NCBI RefSeq assembly: GCF_025340265.1
Contig: NZ_CP022707.1
Location: forward strand, 2,170,501-2,234,500
Direction of reading: 5' to 3'
Length of the DNA stretch: 64,000 nt
Source of the DNA: Novosphingobium sp. 9
GTDB taxonomy: Bacteria; Pseudomonadota; Alphaproteobacteria; Sphingomonadales; Sphingomonadaceae
The position numbers and the translations under genes are program-made. The notes below the pieces were generated by a model. That model had not been told where the DNA came from. It was given only the letters and a program-made list of their open reading frames with translations, and searched no databases. Below are positions 16,721-27,485 of the stretch, piece after piece. Position 1 is the first letter of the stretch; each line of letters opens with the position of its first letter.

Positions 16721-19700
16721 TCAGTGAAAGTCATGCGACTTGAAGCGCACAACGCCTTCAGGGTCGTGGCCTTCGGAGTGCGGGGGCCAATAGCTATTCG
16801 TCGGCCTTGGGCTCCACCCCTTATCGCCACGATCAGGCGCACTGGCATGCCGGGCGCCGTCGCCCCGCCCGGTCTGGTGCGGAAACGACATCTCGCCGAC
16901 GCGGTGCAAGAGGTCGCCATGATCGATGATCCGGTCGCAGATGACGTGGATCACCTCCCCTTCCTTTTGCACCCGGCCATTCAGGCCCACCATCGATGCG
17001 GACATGACGATGCGGCGCTGGGCCTCGAAGCGATCGGGCCAGAGTATCCCGTTGGCGATGCCGGTCTCGTCCTCGATAGTGATGAAGAGCACACCCTTCG
17101 CCGAGCCCGGCTTTTGGCGCACCAGGATGATGCCGGCGACCTCGACTTTTCGGCCATCGCGGATGTTCGCAAGATCGGCGCAGCGAGTAACGCCACGCCG
17201 GGCCAGTTCCTCGCGTACGAACGTCAGCGGGTGCGCGCGCAGCGACAATTGTAGCGCGCGATAATCTTCGATCACTTCACGGCCGTCGGTCAGCGAGCGT
17301 AAAACAACATCCGGCTCCACCCCTTCGGCGCTGACTGCCTGCGCCGCCCGGTCGGCTGCCGCAAAAAGCGGCAGCGGCGCTTCGCCCAGCCCCCGCACCT
17401 TCCACAGCCCCTGTCGCCGGTCGGACCCGAAAACGCGGAAGGCATCGGCATCGGCCAGCTTTTCGATCGCCGCGCGGGCGACGCCGGAACGGCGCCACGC
17501 GTCCTCGACGGACCCGAATGGAGTTTCACCACGTGCACCTACGATGCTCGCGCCATCGGCGTTGGAAAGTCCGCGCACCTGCCTGAAGCCGAGCCGCACC
17601 GCCTGGTATCGACCTCCTGTCGGCTCCAGCGAACAGTCCCAGCGGCTAGCGTTGATACAGACCGGGCGAACTTCGACGCCATGCTGGCGTGCATCGCCGA
17701 CGATCTGGGCCGGTGCATAGAACCCCATGGGCTGGGCATTCATCAGGGCGGCACAAAAGACGTCCGGATGATGATGCTTCATCCAGCTCGAAGCGTAGGA
17801 TATCTTGGCGAAACTCGCGGCATGGCTCTCCGGGAAGCCGTAGGAACCAAAGCCTTCCAGCTGACGAAAGGTGCGCTCAGCGAAGTCACGCGGATAGCCG
17901 CGGCCAACCATCCCCTCGATCAGCTTTTCCGAAAAGTGCGAGACCCCTCCGGTCATCTTGAAGGTCGCCATCGCGCGCCGCAGTTGGTCGGCCTCGACGG
18001 CGGTAAAACCCGCTCCGACGATCGCCACTTTCATCGCCTGTTCCTGGAAGAGCGGCACGCCCAGCGTCTTTTCCAAAACCGCGCGTAATTCGGGGCGTGG
18101 ATATTCCGGCTTCTCCAGCCCCTCGCGGCGGCGCAGGTAGGGATGGACCATGTCGCCTTGGATCGGGCCGGGACGCACGATCGCGACCTGAATCACCAAA
18201 TCGTAAAAGCGGCGCGGCTTCATGCGCGGCAGCATGGACATCTGGGCCCGGCTCTCGATCTGGAAGGTGCCGAGCGTGTCAGCCTTCTGGATCATGGCAT
18301 ATACGTCCGGATCATCGCTCTGGAGGTCCGCAAGCCCCACCTTCAGGCCCTTGCTTTCCTCCAGCATGTTGAAGGCGCGGTTCATGCAGCCGAGCATCCC
18401 GAGACCCAGCACATCAACCTTCATCATCTTGAGGGCATCAATGTCGTCCTTGTCCCACTCGATGATCTGCCGGTCAGCCATCGCGGCCGGCTCGATCGGG
18501 ACGAGGTCGTCAAGGCGATCATGGGTCAGCACGAAACCGCCTGGGTGCTGGCTGGATTGGCGCGGTACGCCGATCAGCTGGCGCGCAAGGTCGAGAGTCA
18601 GGCGCAAACGCCGGTCAGACATGTCGAGATTCAGTTCCTCGACCTGTTTTTCGCCGACACCTTCGGCCGACCAGCCCCAGACCAGTCCTGCGAGCGCCGA
18701 GGTCAGATCTTCGGGCAGCCCCATGGCCTTGCCAACATCACGCACCGCACCTCGCGCGCGAAAGCGGGTAACGACGGCGGTCAGCGCGGCCCGGTCACGA
18801 CCGTAAGTCTCGAAGATCCATTGAATGATCTCTTCACGGCGTTCGTGCTCGAAATCGACGTCGATATCGGGCGGCTCGCGCCGCTCGCCTGAGACGAAGC
18901 GTTCAAAGAGCAATTCGTGCTTGATCGGATCGATCGAGGTGACGCCGAGCACAAAGCAGACACAGGAGTTCGCCGCCGATCCGCGCCCTTGGCACAAGAT
19001 GCCTCGGCGCTTCGCTTCGGCGACGATAGAATGAACGGTCAGGAAATAGGGCGCGTAGTTCAGTTCGGCGATGAGTTTCAGCTCATGCTCGATCTGATCG
19101 CGATATTCCTGCGCCGGATTGCCCTCGAACATGGCGTCAAGTGCCTTATGCGCCATCGCCTCCAGCGCCTGCTGGGCGGTCAGGCCCTCGATCACCTTCT
19201 CCTGAGGGTAATGATAGGTGAGGTCGCTAAGCGAGAAGGTGCAGGCATTTGCGATATCAACACTGGCACGCAGCGCATCGGGATAGGCGGCGAAGCGGCG
19301 TTGCATCTCCTCTGCGGACTTGAAGGCGCGATCGGCGTTGACCTCGCGTCGATAGCCTAGGTCGTCCACCCGGCAATTATGCCGAATGGCGGTCACCACA
19401 TCCTGCAGAAGCCGCGCATCGGGCGCATGGTAGAGCACGTCGCCGGTGACGACGGCGCGCACTTCGGCGTCCCTGGCCTGCCGCGCTAGCGCATCGATGC
19501 GCACTGCATCGTCGGGCCGTCGCCGTTGGAACAGCGCCATATAGGCGCGTCGCCCATAAATTAGCCGCAGATCGGCCAACGCCGTGGCGTTTTCAGCGTC
19601 GGCCTCTTCGGGAAGAAGAATGGCGATCACGCCCTCGGACCAAGCTTCAAGTTCGTGCCAGTGCAGCAGGCAGCCCCCCTTCCCTGCCCGGCGCTTGCCG

Positions 19701-19984
19701 ATGGTGAGGAGGCGTGTGATTCGCGACCAGGCAGGCCTGTCGGTCGGATAGAGCAGCAGGCGGCGACCGCAGGAAAGATCGACCCGAGTTCCGGCGATCA
19801 GCCGCACGCCCGTGGTTTTCTCGGCCTCCCAGGCGCGCACCACCCCTGCGACACTGCCGAGATCGGCGATACCGACCGCGGGATATCCGAGCTTCGCCGC
19901 GACCGAGAACAGTTCGTCTGGACTTGAAGCCCCGCGCAGGAACGAGAAGTGCGTGAGCACCTGGAGTTCGACATAGGCGGTCAT
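16721..19984 (-). CDS. dnaE2: error-prone DNA polymerase DnaE2
   Basis: A 1087-residue C-family polymerase that performs translesion synthesis with ImuA and ImuB in SOS mutagenesis. It opens with the PHP domain ([20 protein letters not shown]). The palm has [17 protein letters not shown] and the catalytic acidic motif [14 protein letters not shown]; helix-hairpin-helix and OB parts follow, ending FKSHDFH. The ATG at 19984 overlaps the imuB stop (ATGA), which is preferred to the in-frame start 24 bp upstream. Length is normal, and no frameshift is seen. Confidence 0.95.
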   Translation of the reverse strand: MTAYVELQVLTHFSFLRGASSPDELFSVAAKLGYPAVGIADLGSVAGVVRAWEAEKTTGVRLIAGTRVDLSCGRRLLLYPTDRPAWSRITRLLTIGKRRAGKGGCLLHWHELEAWSEGVIAILLPEEADAENATALADLRLIYGRRAYMALFQRRRPDDAVRIDALARQARDAEVRAVVTGDVLYHAPDARLLQDVVTAIRHNCRVDDLGYRREVNADRAFKSAEEMQRRFAAYPDALRASVDIANACTFSLSDLTYHYPQEKVIEGLTAQQALEAMAHKALDAMFEGNPAQEYRDQIEHELKLIAELNYAPYFLTVHSIVAEAKRRGILCQGRGSAANSCVCFVLGVTSIDPIKHELLFERFVSGERREPPDIDVDFEHERREEIIQWIFETYGRDRAALTAVVTRFRARGAVRDVGKAMGLPEDLTSALAGLVWGWSAEGVGEKQVEELNLDMSDRRLRLTLDLARQLIGVPRQSSQHPGGFVLTHDRLDDLVPIEPAAMADRQIIEWDKDDIDALKMMKVDVLGLGMLGCMNRAFNMLEESKGLKVGLADLQSDDPDVYAMIQKADTLGTFQIESRAQMSMLPRMKPRRFYDLVIQVAIVRPGPIQGDMVHPYLRRREGLEKPEYPRPELRAVLEKTLGVPLFQEQAMKVAIVGAGFTAVEADQLRRAMATFKMTGGVSHFSEKLIEGMVGRGYPRDFAERTFRQLEGFGSYGFPESHAASFAKISYASSWMKHHHPDVFCAALMNAQPMGFYAPAQIVGDARQHGVEVRPVCINASRWDCSLEPTGGRYQAVRLGFRQVRGLSNADGASIVGARGETPFGSVEDAWRRSGVARAAIEKLADADAFRVFGSDRRQGLWKVRGLGEAPLPLFAAADRAAQAVSAEGVEPDVVLRSLTDGREVIEDYRALQLSLRAHPLTFVREELARRGVTRCADLANIRDGRKVEVAGIILVRQKPGSAKGVLFITIEDETGIANGILWPDRFEAQRRIVMSASMVGLNGRVQKEGEVIHVICDRIIDHGDLLHRVGEMSFPHQTGRGDGARHASAPDRGDKGWSPRPTNSYWPPHSEGHDPEGVVRFKSHDFH

Positions 19985-21801
19985 GCGAAGACCCCGTGCA
20001 TCCACCACGAGAGATCGCCGCTCTCGCTGGTAACGCCGTCGCCGCGGCGGAACACCCAGTAGCGGCCACCCGCCTCGTCCTCGACACGGTAGTAGTCGCG
20101 CACGGCCCAGACTTCAGCATTGCGCCGCCACCATTCACCATGCACGCGCTCGGGCCCATCGCCTGCGACCACCATGTAAGACCGACCCCGCCATTCGAAG
20201 CGCCGCGGAGGCTGATCAGGCAGCAGCGCGATCACGCGCGATAAAGGCTCGGGCCGAGCGAATAGGCGAACCGGCCGTTGCCAGGCCGGCCATGAACCAG
20301 CAATCGCGATCGGGCTGGTTGGCCTCACCGCACGCTCGGGCACGTGGCTTTCAACCGGCGCGATGCGGAACACTGCGCCCGGTCCTATCCTGCCCGCCAC
20401 GACATCAATGAGCCGCGCCGGATCACGCACTGTACTTTCACCCGCCAGGATCGCCCCCAGATTCTCAGCGTCGAGAAGTTCGGTATGCGGCGCCAGCAAC
20501 CGGAACTGTTCGAGACCCATGCCGGGATCAATACGCTCGATGCGCAGTTTTAGCAGACGTAGCAGGTGCGGCACGTCGCGGGTGGGCCGAGAGGTTCCGA
20601 TTGCCACCACCTGCTCACCGCCATCGATGCGCAGACCAATCAGGCGCAGCGAGCGCGCGCCTAGTCCCCGGCACTGAAGCACCTCTGCCAGATCCTTCAA
20701 CAGGTCGTGCATCACCTGTGAGATTGCCTCAGCGGTGCTGATCGGCTCGAGCAGCCGACGCTCGACCGCCGGTGTGACGACGTCCTCGCGCGAGGTGATC
20801 GGTTCGGCTTTACCGCCCAGCATTTGATCCAGCCGATCGATGGTGGCAAGGCCGAGCCTCCTCGCCAGCGGCCCACGAGCCACCGGCAGCAAGTCGGCGA
20901 TCGTCTCGAAACCGAATTTGCGCGCCGCGTTAAGCGCACCAGTTTCGAGGCGAAGGGCTGCAACCGGAAGCGGCGACACGGCTTTCACCACGCCGCCGGG
21001 CGGAATGATGGCAATGTCCTCGCGCCCATAGCGCGCCAGCGCGTGTGCGGCTCCTGGGGTGTCGGCTATGGCGATGCGCGCTGAGAACCCTGCCCGCTGG
21101 CAGAAGGCATGGAGCCTCTGGCAAAAACGTTCCTCACCGCCATGAAGGTGCGCCGCGCCGGTCAGATCTAGCCAGATGCCGTCAGGCGGGGAAACTGCGA
21201 CGATGGGCGACCAGCGGCCAACGCCGAACAGTGCCAGGCGATCAAGCAGCGCCGCATCGGCCTCAGGCTCCGCGGCGCGAAAGTCGAGATTGGAGACAAG
21301 CGCTCGGGCATGCGTTGCCGCCATCCCGACATGGATGCCCAGAGCTTTCGCCGCCGGACAAGCCGAGACGATCTCGTCGCGGCCGCCAACCTTGCCGATG
21401 AACGCCAATGGAGCAGTCATGTTCGGCAGCGAGACGCACGCCTCTATGGCCGCCACTGCTGAGACCGAGCGCTTGAATGGATGTTCGGCCGCCTCGGATC
21501 GGCGCCCCAATTCTCTCATTGGCGGCTTGGCGTGCAGTGGCAGCGCGGAAATTTCTCGCTCGACATCCGTGCGCGAACGTCCTTCCTCCCTGACAGCGCC
21601 CTGCCCTTCACGGCTCTGCTCACGTGCCCAACGCGCGCCCGGTCGCCACCCGCCCCCTCGAGGGACCGAGCAGGCACCGGGATTATCGTCAACGGGAATC
21701 TGGAGTACGCGCGGCTCAGGCCGCGGCGTGGCGAACCGGTCCTGCCGCCTCAGCCGTTCGATGGCCAAGAAGGGCAGGAACAGCGAGACGACCCGTCGCA
21801 T
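19981..21801 (-). CDS. imuB: ImuB, inactive Y-family polymerase-like protein
   Basis: A 606-residue DNA polymerase Y-like protein that recruits DnaE2 to the sliding clamp. The start [20 protein letters not shown], then [36 protein letters not shown] and the helix-hairpin-helix region [17 protein letters not shown] match the family. The polymerase catalytic acids are largely missing, as in other ImuB. An extra stretch of about 90 basic residues follows the first 30 residues and is of doubtful relation. It overlaps imuA by 86 bp and dnaE2 by 4 bp. Confidence 0.92.
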   Translation of the reverse strand: MRRVVSLFLPFLAIERLRRQDRFATPRPEPRVLQIPVDDNPGACSVPRGGGWRPGARWAREQSREGQGAVREEGRSRTDVEREISALPLHAKPPMRELGRRSEAAEHPFKRSVSAVAAIEACVSLPNMTAPLAFIGKVGGRDEIVSACPAAKALGIHVGMAATHARALVSNLDFRAAEPEADAALLDRLALFGVGRWSPIVAVSPPDGIWLDLTGAAHLHGGEERFCQRLHAFCQRAGFSARIAIADTPGAAHALARYGREDIAIIPPGGVVKAVSPLPVAALRLETGALNAARKFGFETIADLLPVARGPLARRLGLATIDRLDQMLGGKAEPITSREDVVTPAVERRLLEPISTAEAISQVMHDLLKDLAEVLQCRGLGARSLRLIGLRIDGGEQVVAIGTSRPTRDVPHLLRLLKLRIERIDPGMGLEQFRLLAPHTELLDAENLGAILAGESTVRDPARLIDVVAGRIGPGAVFRIAPVESHVPERAVRPTSPIAIAGSWPAWQRPVRLFARPEPLSRVIALLPDQPPRRFEWRGRSYMVVAGDGPERVHGEWWRRNAEVWAVRDYYRVEDEAGGRYWVFRRGDGVTSESGDLSWWMHGVFA

Positions 21802-22477
21802 CGCATCCCTCCACGATCAGGGAAAAGCCTTCGCCGCCGCGCTGACGGACCAATTCGACAAGCCAGCGCGGGCGCCCGACACCGGCGACGCCAAGACGTT
21901 CGGAGGACGCACTGGCGATCCGCCAGCGCGTCCAAGCGGCCGACGGGTCGGCCAGAGGATCACTGCCTCGACCTCGGTGACGTCGCAGCAAAAGCACCGG
22001 GATGCCAGCCTCGGCGGCAGCAAGCTGCAGGCGGCGCGTGGCGACCATTGAAATCTTGCTGGCTTCGGCAACGACGGCAGCCGGAGTTCCATCGCGTACG
22101 GCGTCTTCGACCACCGCCAGTGATGCGGCATCGTTGCGGGGCTGCGCATGGATCACATGGGCAGAGGCGAGGCCCGCCTGTTCGAGACCTGGGGCGTAGA
22201 GGTCGTTGCGACAGCTGACCCAAAGAACGGGCGCTGCTGCCGCCTGGGCCTCGCGCGCAGCTACGCCAGCAAGGAACAGTGTGGCTGCCGCATCGTCCGC
22301 CAGTGAGCAGGTCAGCGCAGTTGCCTCGTGCAATGCGCCAGCGCGCAGGCCACCACAACCTAAACGGGAATCCAATTCTTCGACGCCGAAGGGTATGACC
22401 CGATAATCAGCAAGCGCAGTTGCCAATGCACGAAGCGTATCGATATCCGGATGCGCGAAGGGAGAAGTAGGAAGCAT
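21716..22477 (-). CDS. imuA: ImuA, RecA-like mutagenesis protein
   Basis: A 253-residue RecA/SulA-like protein, first gene of the imuA-imuB-dnaE2 cassette. The opening IPFGVEELDSRLGCGGLRAG and HEATAL are typical; the P-loop is degenerate (LHEATALTCS in place of GxxGxGKT), as is common in ImuA. It continues with VLWVSCRNDLYAPGLEQAGL and LLLRRHRGRG. A LexA box lies 24 bp before the start codon. The long overlap with imuB suggests tight translational coupling. Confidence 0.9.
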   Translation of the reverse strand: MLPTSPFAHPDIDTLRALATALADYRVIPFGVEELDSRLGCGGLRAGALHEATALTCSLADDAAATLFLAGVAAREAQAAAAPVLWVSCRNDLYAPGLEQAGLASAHVIHAQPRNDAASLAVVEDAVRDGTPAAVVAEASKISMVATRRLQLAAAEAGIPVLLLRRHRGRGSDPLADPSAAWTRWRIASASSERLGVAGVGRPRWLVELVRQRGGEGFSLIVEGCDATGRLAVPALLGHRTAEAAGPVRHAAA

Positions 22478-22500
22478 AGCGATTCTTAAGACTCGATTTT

Positions 22501-22515
22501 GTTCCTTTTATGTTC
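22501..22515 (-). promoter_or_regulatory. LexA (SOS) box of imuA-imuB-dnaE2
   Basis: GTTCCTTTTATGTTC is a perfect match to GTTC-N7-GTTC, the LexA operator of alphaproteobacteria. It ends 24 bp upstream of the imuA start, so LexA would cover the promoter. Confidence 0.88.
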
Positions 22516-22693
22516 TCACTTCGGACACCTCGTGGTCAACTGCCTAGATTTGACTCCCACGTCCAACATGGGGACAAAGCTGAGCGAAAGGTTGATACCT
22601 CGGCCTCAACGGTCGCCCTACCCGGCCATTCAGCACCAAAATCACCGTCCTAACAAAGGAAGGTCCGATTTCCGGCAGTCACAAGCGCATGCT

Positions 22694-23251
22694 TCATGCG
22701 TCAGCGTGGCGGCCCTCTGCGAACTCCTCGATAAGCTTAGCACAAAAGGCAGGTAGGTCGTGGGGGGTGCGGCTCGTGACCAGGCCCTCATCGACGACCA
22801 CCTCCTGATCCGTCCAGTTGCCTCCTGCGTTCTCGATGTCGGTCTGGATCGATTGATAGGAGGTCAGATCGCGGTCCTCAACCACGCCTGCCTCGACGAG
22901 GAGCCATGGTCCGTGGCAAATCGCTCCCACGGGCTTGTTCTGTTGGAAGAAAGCGTTGACGAAATTTACCATATCATCGTCCGCACGCAATTTGTCGGCG
23001 CCGACCGTACCTCCCGGAATGATCAAGCCGTCAAATTCGTCAGCGCTAACGTCCGCTACCGCCCTGTCGACCTTGTAGCTGCCACCCGGGTCCAGATCGC
23101 CATTATTGGTCTTGGCCTCACCCGCCTCGAGACCGATAACCGTTATTGTGCCCCCAGCCTGCTCGATGGCCTGCTTGGGCTGGACGAATTCGGGTTCCTC
23201 GGTCCCGCGAGGGGCAATAAGTATGGCTATGTTTCTGCCTTCGAGCGTCAT
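22694..23251 (-). CDS. DJ-1/PfpI family protein (type 1 glutamine amidotransferase-like)
   Basis: A 185-residue protein from the ATG at 23251 (TLEGRNIAILIAPRGTEEPE). The fold markers are FDGLIIPGGTVGADKL and the nucleophile elbow VGAICHGPW with Cys near 112; a Glu lies near the N-terminus (TEEPE). Members are glyoxalases, proteases or chaperones linked to stress. It stands between the mutagenesis cassette and the NHEJ genes, and reads the same way as both, but is separated from imuA by 216 bp. Confidence 0.88.
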   Translation of the reverse strand: MTLEGRNIAILIAPRGTEEPEFVQPKQAIEQAGGTITVIGLEAGEAKTNNGDLDPGGSYKVDRAVADVSADEFDGLIIPGGTVGADKLRADDDMVNFVNAFFQQNKPVGAICHGPWLLVEAGVVEDRDLTSYQSIQTDIENAGGNWTDQEVVVDEGLVTSRTPHDLPAFCAKLIEEFAEGRHADA

Positions 23252-23591
23252 GTAATATCCTCCATGGAGCGACGGCACCGGTCAGGTGCCTAGTCATTTA
23301 AGCTCCGCAAGGCCGCCGCAGTTCCTCACCGCAGCGATGGATGGTTGGCGCATGGGACGGAGGGATTCCGAACCATCAAAGACATTCAGCCGTTGATTTC
23401 CGTCCCCCAAGTGCAGAACGACCGCTTTCCCTTCCTAAATATTCAAGGCTGGCAGATAACGACCACCGTCTGCCGATACACGAAGTACACCGAAGATGCT
23501 TGTTTGAAACTGCAATTTAAAAAGCACGTTTTTGCGATGATGCAATCAATGCTCCAACTTGCCAGATTCGGTTGAAAGAGCTCAATCAATT
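23252..23591. other. intergenic region between DJ-1 gene and ligD end
   Basis: About 340 bp. A short open frame (23345-23575, plus) has no coding look. I see no tRNA, strong terminator or repeat here. Confidence 0.4.
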
Positions 23592-26136
23592 TCAGATTTC
23601 CGGGAGCCGCTGGTCGGCGAAACCCCAGCCATGCAGCTGTTCGGCACGCCTGATTAGCGCCCCAGCATCGCCGATCGAGAACGGATGCGCCGTTTTCATG
23701 TCGTTCAGTTCATCCCAGCTTACCGGCACTGCTACCGGAGCGCCTTCGCGAGACCGTGCGGAGTACGGCAACACGGCGGTCGCACCGCGCTGGTTCCGCA
23801 GCCAGTCGATGAAGATGCGGCCTTTGCGCTTGGTTTTGTTCATCGTCGCGACGTAGCGGTCCGGCTCGGAAATGCTCATGGCTTCGGCAAAGCGGCGAGC
23901 AAAGTCCTTGTGGGTATCCCAGTCGTGACCGCGCTTGAGCGGGACGACGACATGAACGCCCTTTCCGCCGGACAGCATGGCGAAAGTCACCAGCCCAAGG
24001 TCGGCGAGCCGGACGCGAATATCGCTGGCGGCTCGGACGCACTCCTTAAAATCCAACCCCTCGTCGGGGTCGAGGTCGAAGATCATGCGGTCTGGGTGCT
24101 CGACGTCGTCGGTCTTTGCCGCCCAGGCGTGTAACTCGATCGTGCCCATCTGCACGCAGGAAAGTAACCCTTCGGCATCGTTCAGGTAGAGGTAGTCCTC
24201 CGCGCTGCCGTCCTTTTCGCGGATCGGCACGTGATGGACGTGATCGCCGAATGTGCCGCTGTCATGTTTCTGGAAGAAGCATTTCTTCGCTCGTCCCTGA
24301 GGGCAGCGCACGAGGCTCATCGGGCGGTTCGCCACGAAAGGCAGCATCAGCGGCGCGACGGCGGCATAGTAATCCGCAAGGTCGCCCTTAGTGTCGCCGC
24401 TTTCGGGAAGATCACGCGCTCGCGGTTGCTGATTGTCACGGCGATCTCGGCCTGCGGTGTGGGCTTTGTTTGCTCCGGTTTCACCGCCCGAGCCTTCTTG
24501 TCGCTCCTCAAGCCAACGAAGCTGCCATGGCGCACGCGGCCCTCATCGGTCAGTTCGGCGAAGGCGACTTCCGCCACCAGCTTTGGAGTGACCCAGCTGA
24601 CGCCGCGCGCTTCGGCCTTGTCGACGTTCAGCGGCGGGGTCTTGCGGGCCAGCTTCTTAAGGCGCCCCGCCATGTCAGTGAGACCGTCGGCGTCGAAGCC
24701 GGTGCCGACCTTGCCGCGATAGATAAGGGTCTTTCCCTCGTATTGACCGAGCAGCAGCGAGGAGAACGGACGGCCCTTCGCGCTCGACTTCGCCCATCCC
24801 ACGATGACGAACTCCTGCCGCCGGGTACACTTTACCTTGACCCAGTCCTTCGTGCGGCGGCCCCGGTAGGGTGCATCGATGCGCTTAGCGATGATCCCCT
24901 CCTGCCCGGCGCCGCACATCGCATCGTAGAGCGTCTCGCCCGCGCCGATCACGTGGTTGGCGACGAAGACGGGCGGTGCGGCATCCGCAAGCAGCGCCTC
25001 CAGCCGTTCCTTGCGTTCGATGTTGGGCATCGCCGCCAGATCCTCGCCATCCAGTTCGAGGAGATCGAAGGCGTGGAATTCCAGGGGCTGGCCTTCACCC
25101 TGGCTGCCCTTGCCGCGCTTAAGCACGGCCTGGAGGCTGGAGAAGTCCGGATTACCGTCCGCGCCTCGGGCAATGATCTCGCCGTCGATCAGACAAGGCG
25201 GCAGGTTCAGCGCGGCGATATGGGCGGCAAGCGGGGCGAACTTTTCGGTCCAGTCGAGGCCACTGCGGGTATGGACGACGACCTTGTCTCCCGCCGCTGC
25301 GATAAGCGCGCGGTAGCCGTCGAATTTGATCTCATGCATCCACAGGTTGCCGGTGGGCACGGTGTCGACCAGAGTGGCGAGCTGGACGGCACGGAACTTC
25401 GGCGGCTCGCCCGCGCCTTTACGGAAGGGCCGCTGGTGCCGCACATTGCGAGAGGCAGCCTTTTCCATGACCTGCGCAAAGGCATCGCCCTTTTTGCCTT
25501 TCAGCGAATGGGTGCCGCGCTTGTCGGCTTCGATCTCGGCCATGGTGCGGCCGGTCAGGACGCTGGTGAGGCCCTGCTCGACGAGGGCGTCGCCTGCCTG
25601 CGCATGGGCATCCTGCACCTTGCGCAGCAGCCAGTTCTCGCGCTTCTCGCCGGGCCTCGACTTCATGCGCACGAGCAGCCATTCGCCCTTCATCCGCTCG
25701 CCGTCGAGAGCGAAGTGGAGGTGGCCGTCTGCGATGTCCTTCGCGCTCTTGCCCGCGATCGGCGCCCAGGTCCCCCGATCCCAGAGCATCACTGTACCAC
25801 CACCGTACTCGCCTTTGGGATCCCGCCTTCGAACACGCCGTAGGACAACGGATGGTCCTCGGTACGCACGGCAAGGCGCTTGTCGTAGGGGTCGGCGCTC
25901 GGGCCTCGCGTTACCGCCCAGGACTTGAGCACGCCGTCCACTTCGAGACGGAAATCCCAGTGCAACCGCCGGGCGGCGTGCTTCTGTACGATAAAGGAAT
26001 TGCCACCAATCCTGCCACTTTTGCCAGCAGGTTCGGCGGTCTTCGCGAAGTCGCGCTTACGGTTGTATTCCGCGAGGAGATCGGCGCCGGGGTCACCGGG
26101 CTCGCCGCTACGCCCGCTTGCGGGCACGGCTGCCAC
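23592..26136 (-). CDS. ligD: DNA ligase D (PE-LIG-POL), two apparent frameshifts
   Basis: Three adjacent frames together make one LigD of about 848 residues for non-homologous end joining. The 3'-phosphoesterase domain has QKHAARRLHWDFRLEVDG; the ligase has the catalytic Lys in WMHEIKFDGYRAL and GQEGIIAKRIDAPYRG; the polymerase/primase ends the protein with MIFDLDPDEGLDF and ATMNKTKRKGRIFIDWLRNQ. Frame one ends after EGGIPK; adding one G near 25812 gives EGGIPKGEYGGGTVMLWDRG. Frame two ends after ERVIFP; adding one G near 24404 gives ERVIFPESGDTKGDLADYYA. The start is probably a GTG at 26136 or 26127, overlapping Ku. Confidence 0.88.
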
Positions 26137-26988
26137 CCGAGGGCGAGGTTTTCTTCGCCGCAGGCGTGCGCGTTGATGAGGTCGACTTGCTGGCGGGCTT
26201 GCCGTCCCCAATCGACTTCTTGAGCGCCGCCATCAGGTCGATCACATTGCCCTTGCCGCTGGCCGGTTCCTCGACATCCTCCAAAATCCGTTTGTTGCTC
26301 TTCGACTTGGCCTTCTTGTCGATCAGGCGATGGAGCGCATCGACATAGCGATCGTGGAATTCGGCAGGTTTGAACGGGGCGGACTTCTTTTCGATCAGCG
26401 TGGTTGCAAGGTCGAGAAGATCTGCATCAGGTACCGATTCCTTGATCTCACCAAAGTAACCCTGGGCTTTCTGGACCTCGTCGGCATAGCGCAGCACTTC
26501 CATCACCAGTCCGCGCCCACAGGGCTTGATCGAAACCAGTTGTTCACGCCCGCGCACTGCCAACTGGCCAAGGCCGACCTTCCGGGTCTTGCGCAGCGCC
26601 TCTCTCAACACGCTATAGGCCTCCTCAGCCAGATCATCGGCCGGGACGACGAAATAGGGCTTTTCGTAATAGAGCACGTCTATCTCGTCGGCATCGACGA
26701 ACTGGATGAGTTCCAGCGTCTTTCGGCTATCGATCTTGACCGCCTCGATCTCTTCCTCGTCAAGCAGCACGTAGCTGCCCTTGGAGACCTCGAAGCCCTT
26801 TATGATCTCGTCGCGGTCCACGGGTCCGACGCCGGGCGCAACCTTTTCGTAGCGGATCCGCTTGCCGCTCGGTTCATGAATCTGGTGGAAGGCAATCGCC
26901 GCCCCGATCGCGTCGCCGGATAGACCTCGATCGGGATTGAGACGAGTGCCAGACGGATCTGGCCTTTCCAGTATGCGCGTGCGGGCAT
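26108..26988 (-). CDS. ku: non-homologous end joining protein Ku, apparent frameshift
   Basis: Bacterial Ku, a DNA-end-binding homodimer that recruits LigD. The true N-terminus is in one frame (ATG 26988, PARAYWKGQIRLALVSIPIE) and the rest in another (AAIAFHQIHEPSGKRIRYEK, then GFEVSKGSYVLLDEEEIEAV). Adding one G at the run CCCC (26902-26905) joins them at PATRSGAAIAF and gives about 293 residues, the family norm. A lysine-rich tail (KSKSNKRIL and KKTSPSGGSRARKRA) is typical. It overlaps the start of ligD. Confidence 0.9.
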
Positions 26989-27258
26989 CAGCAGGCTCCT
27001 TCATCGGAAATACAAGCCCGAAGCGGGAGAGGTAGTTCCCATTGGTCTCAAGGCGCCGCTCGAAGCGAGGCAATGGGCATCATTCGCGCTTTTTCATAAG
27101 TGCGTGGCGGCCCTCGACCCTTTGCGGCCCTTCAACCGCCGATTTTCCGTGCCCAGCTGCGGTCGGTCTGCTTTCTCATTCTGGATACCCGAAACTCTTC
27201 GCGGTTGCGGCCTGTCCGGTTCTACCACCGAAAGCAGGATGCTGACCTTCCGGTGACA
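26989..27258. other. intergenic region upstream of Ku
   Basis: About 270 bp with no supported gene. It should contain the Ku-LigD promoter. I find no GTTC-N7-GTTC motif next to the Ku start. Confidence 0.4.
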
Positions 27259-27412
27259 GATACAACTTTCAGCAGCTCAAGGCCGCCATCTTGGCGCTGA
27301 GCCGCGCCACTGATTGGGAAGTGGCCAAAAAAGAATGGCGGCTTGTCGAGATTTCTGAAGCCGACGAGCCCGAAACCTGTCTGTGCGGCTATTTCCCGAT
27401 AGTCGAACTATG
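27256..27412 (+). pseudogene. fragment of a small Cys-rich protein gene
   Basis: Without a start codon, the plus strand reads YNFQQLKAAILALSRATDWE onward to ETCLCGYFPIVEL and then TGA. After the stop the same frame continues TISNTTTSKSVDAGNVW. This pattern (CxCG..PI.E(C)TI.N..T....VGN) matches a family of small proteins with paired cysteines, in which the stop codon stands where TGC (Cys) is expected. It is 5'-truncated and decays into the 3' end of the opposite gene. Confidence 0.45.
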
Positions 27413-27485
27413 AACCATCTCCAACACTACGACCTCAAAGTCGGTGGACGCCGGCAACGTCTGGCTAGCCGCGATCAGGCGGCAG

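Noticed and set aside
23345..23575. Possible small gene between DJ-1 and ligD genes
   Set aside because: No ribosome site, no coding look, and no family.
24470..25843. Plus-strand frame of 457 codons opposite ligD
   Set aside because: Antisense of the ligase domain, kept open by third-position GC.
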